Shown: positions 55,205-64,000 of the stretch, one piece after another
How positions within the stretch are numbered: position 1 is the stretch's first letter
How the letters are laid out: every line of letters starts with the position of its first letter
DNA from: Tenodera sinensis
Lineage: Eukaryota > Arthropoda > Insecta > Mantodea > Mantidae
DNA: 64,000 nt
Direction: 5' to 3'
NCBI GenBank assembly: GCA_030765045.1
Contig: CM060961.1
Span: 29,419,305 to 29,483,304, forward strand
The notes under the pieces: generated by a model
The model's database searches: none
What the model was told of the DNA's origin: nothing
Seen by the model: the letters and a program-made list of their open reading frames with translations, nothing else
Position numbers and translations under genes: made by a program

Positions 55205-55720
55205 ATGGAGGGGCAAGCTAGGCAGAGACAATATATTGGTAAATTAAGGAGTAAGGAACGCCAAATAATTATGAATCTGTTATATTATTTTTCAAGTCAA
55301 ATGAGTATTAATAAGGCAGTAAAGGAAACAGCTAAAGCTATTGGGTGTTCAGAAGCAGTAGTGTATAGGATTAAAAAGGAACTAATGAAAGGACCTCTAA
55401 GAACGCCATGAAAAAGAAAGCAAAAATGGCAGGACAAAAAAGAACGCCAGGTTAACGCAATATGATGGAATAGTGCAAAGCGGAGTCCGGCGAATTGTTA
55501 ATTCTTTACTGTTTGAAAATATTTCACCCACGCTGAATATGATTTAGTCACGGCATCATCACAGTGATGATACCCTACCGAATTTCTCAAGGGCCACTCT
55601 GTGTCGGTTCTTACATGATTTGGGGTTCAAATATAAAAGAAGGCATACATATATTATATGTTGCAATGTTGCACCCTTTAACGTGTGCTGTCTTTTAAGG
55701 GTGAGACGCTCTTTAATAAG
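55205..55720 (+). pseudogene. DDE-transposase N-terminal remnant (IS630/Tc1-like)
   Basis: The first frame (55205-55411) encodes a helix-turn-helix region: KLRSKERQIIMNLLYYFSSQ, then AVKETAKAIGCSEAVVYRIK. After frameshifts a downstream frame reads LPNFSRATLCRFLHDLGFKY and KRRH, matching the 'LP-FSR-TL-RLL--LGFKYKKR' segment that precedes the DDE domain in insect transposases. The order is correct, but frames shift at least twice and the DDE core is lost. Confidence 0.7.
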
Positions 55721-56189
55721 GAAAAACAAGTTTGTGTAGAAAGATAAGATTTGAACTCTTTTATTTGCTATTCTCTTAAGGAGTAAACTGGATCTAGAAC
55801 AGTTATAATTGCAATAGTATGTCATGAAATAACTATCCTATCTTAAATTATACAGGGAAATGTTTAGTAGTGGGTGAATATTTTAATTTTTACAAAGTAA
55901 TTAATTTTTTAATCATACACCAATTTCATATGCCAGATTTTATACACCAGAATTATACAATATTAATAAATCAATGCTGATACTAAGTGCAAATTTGTAA
56001 TGAATTAATCTGATGCAGATGCATTTTAGAAGACTGGGCTTCCATAATAATATTTTAACTACTCACATAGAGTTTCATGTCTCCTCATTTGTGGCTTGAC
56101 CACTCAATACTTGGAGGTTGGCCTATAATTAGCAAAGACACTTAATTGGTCTGAATTTTACTTTTTTGACTACTACATAACAGGTAGAG

Positions 56190-56315
56190 AAGGTATTACA
56201 TTCTATCCAAAAATTTGATCCAGTACATTTTGGAAATACATGTTGAGATCCTCTGAATCCTAAAAAAAAAAAAAAGCAGCATTTTTAGAGAAAGGTCTAC
56301 ATGTGTGTGCTTGTA
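56190..56315 (+). repeat. Repeat R fragment
   Basis: CTATCCAAAAATTTGATCCA through ATCCTCTGAATCCTAAAAAA, and 'GCATTTTTAGAGAAAGGTCT', parallel 61700-61800. Confidence 0.65.
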
Positions 56316-56317
56316 TA

Positions 56318-56376
56318 TGAGAGAGAGAGAGGGGGGGGGAGAGGTGGGGAAAGTAGGTAGAGGGGGTGGGGGAGAG
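56318..56376. repeat. Purine-rich GA/G tract
   Basis: A run of GAGA and G-rich sequence with very few pyrimidines on the plus strand. Confidence 0.9.
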
Positions 56377-56699
56377 AGGGAATTAATGAATATTTATTTT
56401 TCATCTCTCACAATTACGTAACTACCAATAGTAAAATTCCCCTCTCTTGAAGTTGTTTATTTTAGGCACTTCCCCTTATAGTTAACATTTTGTTTTATAT
56501 ATAGTGGGAAATGTATTCTTACAACTTTCATTCTGCCACCATGTTTTAAGCTAAATTCTACTAGTATAATACTTATAGTTATACTTAAGCTTGCTCTCTT
56601 GTAATATTTTTGCTCTTCTTGAATTTAATTCTTTATAAATTATTTCATACTTTTCATTCCTCCATCAGTAAACTGTATATTCTCCCTTCCTATCAGTAT

Positions 56700-57220
56700 T
56701 TACTTCTAATTTGAATCTCAGAAGGAGATGGAAGCTATATAGATGTTACTCTATTCATAACCTTAAAATGTAAACTGCACTTTTCAATCTCTGGTGAACA
56801 TACTATATAGCCTACCACATGTGGGCGATTCTAATTGGCAAATGTGTAATCCTCTTCTAAATCTGACCCTTTACATCCATTACAAATCATAAGGTCATTT
56901 TGCTCACAAAAATTGATAAATTTCCTTTCTTTAGTATTTGTAACCTTATCTTTAAGCCTATTCTCTATTTCATATTCCTTATTATACCCAACTGGGTTGC
57001 CGAGCCTAACCTGTTCTCCTATTCTAGCATTAAAATCCCCAAAAATTATTCTCCCCACTTCGTATTTCATATCATATTTAGTTCTAAGCTCCTCAGTATC
57101 CCTACTTATTTTCCTAAACGTATTTGTGTCATAGAATTCTGATGTAGTAAGCGGATTATAACTAATAAATACAAATATAATCACTCTTGCATAAATTCCA
57201 CATAGGGAAAGCCATATCAC
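56700..57220 (-). pseudogene. LINE endonuclease-domain fragment
   Basis: The minus-strand frame encodes VIIFVFISYNPLTTSEFYDT (the Y-x-P motif region), IIFGDFNARIGEQ (catalytic GDFN), NFCEQNDLMICN, then past a stop VVGYIVCSPEIEKC (the D-Y-I/V segment with the aspartate lost). These are the middle and end of an apurinic-type endonuclease of a non-LTR retrotransposon. It differs from both other LINEs here. Reverse transcriptase is absent. Confidence 0.82.
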
Positions 57221-59092
57221 TTATTTCTTCCACAAGGGAGAGAAAGAAGCATAAGTCAAAAACAAAAAGTTCAGCGACTTAAAAGGGCTTCAACACAAAG
57301 ATGTAGAAGCAAATCCTCCCACCCTGTGCTGCGCTTTACATAACAAAATTCTGATTTTGTTAAAAACAGCTCTACCATATGTTTCACATATTTTTAATGA
57401 ATTGTTTGACTTAACTGGGAATAATCTCTCAAGTCCTCTTCTGAATGACTTTTGCAGAACTCTCATATTGTAATAGACAAAATCTTACTACACTAAATAA
57501 AAAGGAGATCTTGATAAAATATATGGCTTAAGAAATTGAAATTGCATTGAAATTGTTTACAGAGTACATTTGATTAAGTAGTGGCATAGTCATAATGCTA
57601 CTGCCTAGTTTACACAGTTGGAATCCTTGCTGGTTTCTTTTTAAATAGCTGCAATGTCCGGCTGCAAACTAGAAGAACTTAAACTTAGAACACATTGAAA
57701 ATGTATATCCGTAGCAGGCTTTTGTTCAATGTCAATATACTAAACAGCTGTGCACAGTGATAAGTATTACCAAACATGGCCACTAATTTGCTTGTAAAAA
57801 GGTGCAGCTTAGGAAATGTTTTCGGCAGTGATGTGTACAAATCCAAACCAAGTTTTTCTGAACTGTGCAATAATGTGTTGCTTTAATAATCTCTTTATGC
57901 AACATATTTAATAAAGATACAAATTGTGCACAACGTTAACAAGCTTTAGTACACAAGTCCATGATGGACGATCCCTGGTTTTAACATGTGATTACATGGT
58001 ATTGATTGCATAGTTCACTACACAGCTTGCACACACGTTTCGTCTGAGTCATGGAAGTATTAAGTGTTGCACAGTTTATGGTGATACCCATGTACCACCA
58101 TTGAGTTGACAAACTGTCGCAGGACTTGGTTAGTGTCTGTCAATGTCCTATTCATCATGGCCTTCGTTGAGTAGAACTCAAGCCAGATTTCTTCCCTCTT
58201 GTTCATCTGTTCTGTATTAGTTTTTCGTAAGCGCCTGTGGATGGTAGCCCTCGCTTTGTGTTGCTTTGAAGGTTAATTCCAATTGCAGTTCATCTTGGGC
58301 CACCAAAAATTAATATATAAATGGATCTTTAATATGTGGTTTTGTCTATGACAAGGGAAAATAAAAGTACTTGTTCTCCCAGTCCCGATTAAACCTTTGT
58401 CGTTCACTCATGTTGCATGTGCAGCCACCACTGTTCTGTTTACACTGCCACGTGACTATAGCCAGAAACAAGTGGTTTAGCTGACTCTGCCTGGCTGTTA
58501 AAAGAGTATAGTGGGGACGAGGGAGGGTAAATTTACACCTTAAGTGCCTTACTTCCCACCCCTGACTTAGAGTACCAAAGATATGTCACAGTGAGGGTTT
58601 TGCTGCATTGGAGGTGGATTGTGCTAAGTTGAAAAACAGCCAGAAGCGAGACTATGTTACTGAAGCAATGGCATGACATTGCTGGGCAAAATTAATGAAG
58701 CATCATGAACCAGGGAATGCTTAGATTCCTTTAAAAAAGAACTCAGAATGTATCCATTTTTATTTCTTACTAGATAAAACAGACCACTTTAAAGCATTAC
58801 AATAAATTTACGTTGCATTAAGTTACTGGTTTCAGTTCATCTAAAGAATTTTCCTCTGGTGCATATAGTTGAGTTATCCCAAATCTGAAGTACCCTCACT
58901 CCCTATTAGCTTGGATTAGCGACGTTCTAGAGGCATAGCAAACAGCTGTTAAAAGGTTTGGCTATCATTTAAGTGTGCTGTATTCTCCTTTCCCATTGTA
59001 CCTATTTTCAAGGAAACGTGTATTACAACCACTGCTATAAATGTTTATCTTAAGATGTAGAAGATAGAAGAACAAGGTTTTGTAAGGATAGT
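57221..59092. other. Intronic, nothing recognised
   Basis: No recognised gene or repeat. Confidence 0.4.
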
Positions 59093-59096
59093 TTGT

Positions 59097-59770
59097 TGGG
59101 TGATACTGTGGCTGAGTAGTTAGACCGTTTACCTGTCATCAAGGTGGCCCAGGTTCGACCCCAGGGACCTACATGTATTTATGGTGGAAGAAGCAATGTC
59201 TGGCTAGGTTTTCTCCGGGTTCTCTGGTTTCCACCAATTGCTTCGTCATCACGTTTCTATTAATCCATTTCACCTGCATTTCATATCATTCTCTTCTTTA
59301 CCTTTACCTGGTGCTTAGCTGACCCCGCTTCCAGGTCTTCACTCTGATCTATAGGTTCGTCTGCTCCCCAACAGGCATCTGATCCTAGGCAGTGGCTTAT
59401 AAGTTCTAGGGGAGTGCTCTCCAACTTTATGTGCTCGGGCACATTTAACTCATGCCTAAGGAGGCGCGGGTGCCATCACAACCACTGTTAAGGCAAGTGC
59501 CTTCTTTTGAGAGGAAATAGGGAAAGCACTGGTTTAGGAAAGTACAGCTTTAGGTGTACAAAAACGTACTTCATGGGCGTACACTGAGAAGATATTTGGA
59601 AGGAAATGGTTTTGTCTTGAAATTTGAATTAATATTAGAAATTGTTGGGGTAAAAATTTGCTTATGAAGGACACCAGAAAAACACATCATGGGCACCGCA
59701 TTGGACAGCACTGTCTTAGGAGTGCTAGTTCTACATAAGGGGAGGGTTATCAGGTAAAGAATAGGTAGAG
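59097..59770 (+). mobile_element. SINE-C copy 3, interrupted
   Basis: Head GTGGCTGAGTAGTTAGACCG, B box AGGTTCGACCCC, body with TAGGTTTTCTCCGGGTTCTC, up to CTTATAAGTTCTA at 59408. It resumes at AGTTCTACATAAGG (59727) and ends in ATCAGGTAAAGAATAG. A foreign 0.32-kb element sits between. Confidence 0.88.
59409..59726. mobile_element. hAT-like non-autonomous element inside SINE-C
   Basis: Inner ends GAGTGCTCTCCAA (59412-59424) and TTGGACAGCACTG (59700-59712) form a 13-bp inverted repeat resembling hAT 'CAGTG-TCTCCAA' ends. The target appears duplicated as AGTTCTA (59402-59408 and 59727-59733), though a GGAGTGCT direct repeat makes the exact right boundary ambiguous by about 14 bp. Confidence 0.65.
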
Positions 59771-60843
59771 AAAGTCATATCAATGTGATGTTATCAGGTT
59801 TTTTTTTTTTTTTGTTTTGTTTTTTTGTTTGCTGCTTTGTTTTAAGAGTATACAATAAGTAGAGAGGTACCAAAAATGACAATGTCCCCATTTTTTAATC
59901 AGCTGATAGAAGAAATATGTTATGAAGTGTTTTAAACAAGAACCACCACCATGCACTCATTAAAGAAGTCTATGGACAAAATTGGGAAGTGTTAAGAGAT
60001 GGTTCATAATAATCCAAGAATAAAATTGGGAAGCAAAAAGGAATGCAGCATTTTGGTTTACACTAGGAATGAGAGCAGAAATGAGTTTTAATAACCAATT
60101 AGCAAACTAGAAAAAGATATTTTGTTTGTAACTGACCAGTAATGTTTTTACATCTGCTTCCAGTTCAGCCAATTTAATGTAGATAAACCAACATCAAAAT
60201 TGATAGTGAGCCTTTTGTGAACACAACCATTACTATTTTCCATTCATTTAGTGAAAGATATTCTTTAATTGTAGCACTCATTAAAGTTATGTTCTCAATT
60301 TATGGGCAATGGTCAGTTTTGAATTGCATATAAACACTGCAGATGATGCTTTTGCTATAAGAATCTACACTCATTGGATCTGAGATAGTCAGGATGCATA
60401 CGTGCAGCAATTTCTTCAGTTTTGTTTTCTTCAGCTTGTGACTAGAGGGAACTTAGGGGCTGTTTGATGTCATGGCCTTGAATAATTTCTACAATGAAAA
60501 GTTTAATATGTGATGCCTAGAAACGAGAACAAGAAAGTTAAAGTTTGTCTTTTTTCAATCCTGGGACTCAAAGCTTCACAGTAATGACACTGCTTACTTT
60601 AATTACATGTATTTTCACTTTGTCATTCCTGTTCTGATTTACATTCTCGATTATTTTGAACCAGCCTTTAAACATACTCTCGCTCCCAATAATGGAGCTT
60701 TATGGTGCATATGCCATAAAATATATTACAAAATATTTTCACTCCCAGTAAATGGTATTTATAATTCTGGTACACAAAAAGTCACTTAAGATTTGTGAAT
60801 ATTTTGCTTAGTATCATAGTGGAATATAACTTGTATGTTTCAG
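59771..60843. other. End of ZNF207 intron 2, nothing else recognised
   Basis: Poly-T/TTTG tract at about 59801-59840. No gene. Ends in the TATGTTTCAG acceptor. Confidence 0.5.
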
Positions 60844-60985
60844 GTTCATAAAGAAACAATTGATAAAGTACCCAACTCTTTACCTAACCGTTCAAACATA
60901 GAAATTGAGATATATGGTATGGAAGGAATACCGCCTGATGATATTAAGGAGCACGAAAGGCAGAAACAAGGAAAACAAATGCAAG
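60844..60985 (+). CDS. ZNF207: ZNF207/BuGZ exon 3
   Basis: 142-bp exon between a TTTCAG acceptor and a GTTGGT donor. Encodes VHKETIDKVPNSLPNRSNIE, then IEIYGMEGIPPDDIKEHERQ and KQGKQMQ. The first residues complete finger 2 (H58). NSLPNR and IEIYGMEGIP are hallmark BuGZ sequence just after the fingers; the human protein has the same order, with IPGR and ELEIYGMEGIP. The basic/glutamine-rich end leads into the low-complexity middle of the protein, which lies beyond the window, as does the BUB3-binding GLEBS motif. Exon 2 ends on a full codon and exon 3 starts on one, so the frame is continuous. Confidence 0.97.
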
Positions 60986-61670
60986 GTTGGTTACTATAGA
61001 AACAAATTTGACTTTTTCTAATGCTACTGTGTATAAAGTTGGGACTTGACACTCGTCTGTGAGGGTGTGTCGGGGCACTTTGTTGAATAACTGCAACATG
61101 ACATCATAGGTTACATTGTTTTGTTATTGACGCAGCCTGCTGACATATCTGCAGCTGGGTGAACATGCTGGCTGTCAAGTCCCAAGTTCATTCTGCCCAA
61201 CTGTAGTTTGACCTTATTTTACAGTAATAAATTGCTACAATCCTTCACAAAGGAGGTGTTTTAGTAAGGATTGATTAGTTTTTAATTTAGAATAAATCCT
61301 ATGTAAACATTATTATACAGGATGAACAAAAAGAATGAAACATTGGCCATAAATGGGTCAATAGTTAAGTGCTGACTTGTCTCTCTTGGGACAGTAGTCC
61401 TCCAGAGTAAAGCGCAACCTCAGTAGGTCTAGAGTGGGATGAGGGAGGGTGAGCTTCAGAATTTTAAATGGAACCTTAATTTAAAAAAAAACTAGCCAAA
61501 ATATTTTCTGATGAGGCCACTTTTTTACCTAAATGGTTCAATTAATAGACAAAACTAATAATATTGGGAATTGAATAATCCAACTTGCATGATCCAACAA
61601 CATTCACAACACCCACATAAAATAAATGTCTGAGCCACTGAAGCTAGGATTTCTGTGTGATTACATATTT
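60986..61670 (+). other. ZNF207: ZNF207 intron 3, first part
   Basis: Follows the exon 3 donor; intron 3 continues past the window end. Near 61315 'TTATACAGGATGAACAAAAA' could be the end of a mariner-type element, but no partner end was found. Confidence 0.7.
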
Positions 61671-62509
61671 TTACTTTCTCTACTGGTAAGTAGGGGAAGT
61701 ATTGTATTCCACCCAAAAATACGATGTCGAGATTTCACCGGAAATACATGTTTTAAGGCCCCCTGAATCCAAAAAAAGCATTTTTAGAAAAAGGTCCATG
61801 TGTGTGTGTGTCTGTGTCAGTCTGTCTGTCAGTCTGTGGACAGCATAACTCAAAAATGGAAAGTCGGTTAAAAACCAAAGTTGGTATTTGAGTTTAATAT
61901 CTTTCAAGGATGTGACACGAAGATTTTGAAGAAAATAGCCCCACCCTAAACTACCCTTTACATGGAAAAATTTTCGAAAAGTTTTATTTTCTTGAAAATG
62001 GCTCTAACGATTTTTATTACAATGTCATATGTTTGAGATATTTTGATGACAAATGAAATGTATATCTTGAATTTTCTGGCTATAGCCCCTGTAGTCGTAT
62101 TTACTCTGGACGACTTTTGCATAACTCGTAAAGCGTTATAGATACACCAAATCATATTATACAAAAAAAATGTAGATCTTGCTAAAATACACAATTTATG
62201 TCTCAATAAATTTTCTTGTAGGGTGAACCATTTCGGAGATATTGCTTGTTATGTGTGTGAGTTTCGGAAAACAGAACTTTCGGAAATGGATCATCGCTGT
62301 TCATTTTTTTTATGTGTCAAGTGTGCAAAGACAACAGAATCTCAAACATTTGACTATCGCACAAAGCCTACTACATTCTAACATTCCCTTTGCAGCTACA
62401 AGGAAATAAGCAATAAGATAATTTGTACACATGTTTGTCTCAACTAACAAGAAAGAAGATAAAGGAATAAGAGTTTGTAAGAATGGTTAGTACAAGAGTA
62501 CAGAAAGTC
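61671..62509 (+). repeat. Repeat R, most complete copy (possible TIR element)
   Basis: Left end ACTTTCTCTACT and right end AGTACAGAAAGT are inverted near-matches. Internal blocks are shared with 7727-8235, 14225-14680, 36715-37060, 56190-56315, 12285-12515 and 10105-10232. It contains a GT/CTGT simple stretch at 61796-61835 and no long frame. About 840 bp, class unknown. Confidence 0.75.
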
Positions 62510-64000
62510 ATATGAGTGCAACACATCAGATTTTTTTTCTTGCCATTTAGATGCTGAGAAAAATGATCATTTACAAAGGATTATGTTAGGGTTAATATAA
62601 CTGAATTTCATTTTACATATTTGTAAATATATTACATATTGTTAGTGATATAACATAAAATTGCATATTTTAGCATTCTCCTATTCATATACAGGGTGGA
62701 AGTGAAATAATCTGCCAGACTTTAACAGCGAGTTTCTCGTATTGTGAATAACAAGAAACTCTTATGCCAAAAAGCTGACAGGTTTGTACTTTTCTAGGAA
62801 AAAATACTTTTTGAAAAAATATTTATCACCACCTGGCTGGATTATTATTGATTAGAGGTTCTTAATTTATGGCTATATTCATAGCAAATTGAATAAACGA
62901 CAACTTTTTCCTTTGGTGTATTTCAATCGAATGTGTTAAGTTTTAAAAATCCACAATTTTTTGCTTTTTTTAACTATGTTAGAACTGGCAACATCGCATC
63001 AGCTGTGTTTACTTTCTTCCGACATCAGTGTAGATCGGCAAGTGTTTACTGGGTTAAATTGTTTTTTGTTTAAGCATATTGCAGTGGATAGTAAATTTGC
63101 ATTATAAATTATGCTTTGCTAAAGATTTAGCAATTATTAGTACCACATGGTGAAATGCAACACAGAATAACGGCATTAATAATGTAAGAGGTGTTTCACA
63201 CATGCTTAACATAAACTTTCAAAAGTTGTAATAGTTGCAGCAATACATCTGGCAGATGATGTTAAAACTGTACCTGTGTTCACTTCAAGTGCCAGTTTTG
63301 GAAACAAACTAACTTTGCTATTTATTGTGAAAATAAATGTCCTTTGTGGCCCCTGCTATTGAGTAAATAAACTTCGTAAGTATAAGTTGTGTTTGATTTG
63401 TTAATAATGTTATCACATCATTGTTTCATGATGAAAGATGCATACATTTCCTAAATGAGAAGGCTTATTAAGAACGTGAAGGTTATGTACAGATTTGCGG
63501 GTAACTTTCCCAGTTTATTTAACTACAGTGTATTGATATTCTTAATGTTAGCGACAAACACTTCAGTATCATCAAGCAGGAGCAATGTTGGCAGCAATAT
63601 TGCTACCGACTAGGTGCATGCGTAGTAAGTAGATTTGGACATACCTTGTATGCATTTAATTTGAAGTGAATTTGTCTTTCCGACCGTTTAGAGCATACAT
63701 ATTTAAAGTTAGTATGTATTTTTCCATCATATTTGTGATTTCCTAAAGGATGCAGTATCGCAATTTATGTCAAAAGTTAGAAAAATGCTTGCAGGACGTA
63801 AAGTAAGGAACAGACCAACCACACTTAATTAAAACATGTGTTCGTTAGCTTATCAGGGCTTAAGCCTCTCAAATAGAACAGGAAACAATTCTGGCACTAA
63901 AACATACCAAATAAAATCTTGTAATTATGCGGAAATGTAGAATTCGAAGTCAGTTTGCATACAGTGCAGTGAACATCATATTTTCGTGAAATTTTCTGGG
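62510..64000. other. ZNF207: ZNF207 intron 3, continued
   Basis: At 62692 TACAGGGTGGAAGTGAAATA looks like a mariner-type terminus ('TACAGGGTG'), but no matching opposite end is visible before 64000. The rest has no recognised feature. Confidence 0.5.

Larger units (their letters stand above)
34845..60843 (+). other. ZNF207: ZNF207 intron 2 (about 26 kb), repeat-filled
   Basis: GT-AG intron (GTATGT to TATGTTTCAG). It holds most of the mobile elements listed between these positions: SINE-A array, PLE cluster, LINE 3' ends, SINE-B, -C and -D copies and DNA-transposon remnants. No nested host gene was recognised. Confidence 0.9.

Noticed and set aside
60846..61052. Minus-strand open frame of 68 residues
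   Set aside because: Antisense shadow of ZNF207 exon 3.

Overview
This is an AT-rich stretch of an animal nuclear genome, almost certainly an arthropod and probably an insect with a large, transposon-rich genome. No host gene is prokaryote-like: genes are split by introns, and most of the window is SINEs, LINEs, Penelope-like elements (PLEs) and DNA transposons. A cockroach- or termite-like insect would fit the repeat mix, but that is inference.

Host genes. Two genes sit head to head near 31.1-31.9 kb. On the + strand are the first three coding exons of ZNF207/BuGZ, the BUB3-binding zinc-finger protein of the kinetochore and spindle: 31800-31840, 34718-34844 and 60844-60985. They join in frame into the N-terminal C2H2 module. 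The second intron is about 26 kb and is itself a repeat landscape; the gene runs off the right edge. On the - strand, starting about 630 bp away, is a THAP-domain gene whose zinc module is split over two exons (31169-31096 and from 31003). A long acidic open frame at 25935-25162, with a good splice acceptor, may be a later exon of that gene.

Left part (1-25 kb): a mariner-type transposase fragment, a hAT-like non-autonomous element, a long-TIR DNA transposon carrying both a LINE and a SINE (each insertion has a perfect target-site duplication, TSD), an internally deleted RTE-like LINE, several tRNA-derived SINE families, fold-back elements, a Harbinger-like remnant and a decayed ZMYM1-like hAT transposase. 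At 27.8-30.1 kb lies a TTAA-flanked piggyBac-type element with a broken transposase.

BuGZ intron 2 (34.8-60.8 kb): a TSD-flanked 325-bp tandem array of SINE-A; a cluster of PLE remnants with GIY-YIG endonuclease fragments and inverted tails that carry hammerhead-ribozyme-like cores; palindromic SINE-A copies; a LINE 3' part with a complete RNase H domain; and a DDE transposase remnant.

Most notable: (i) young SINE-A copies have the tRNA-like head inverted relative to the AT-rich tail, while old copies are collinear; (ii) PLE tails with palindromic, dimer-type hammerhead cores; (iii) two LINE insertions of only about 40 bp, each with perfect 14-15 bp TSDs. The labels SINE-A to SINE-E and repeat R are local names used here only.
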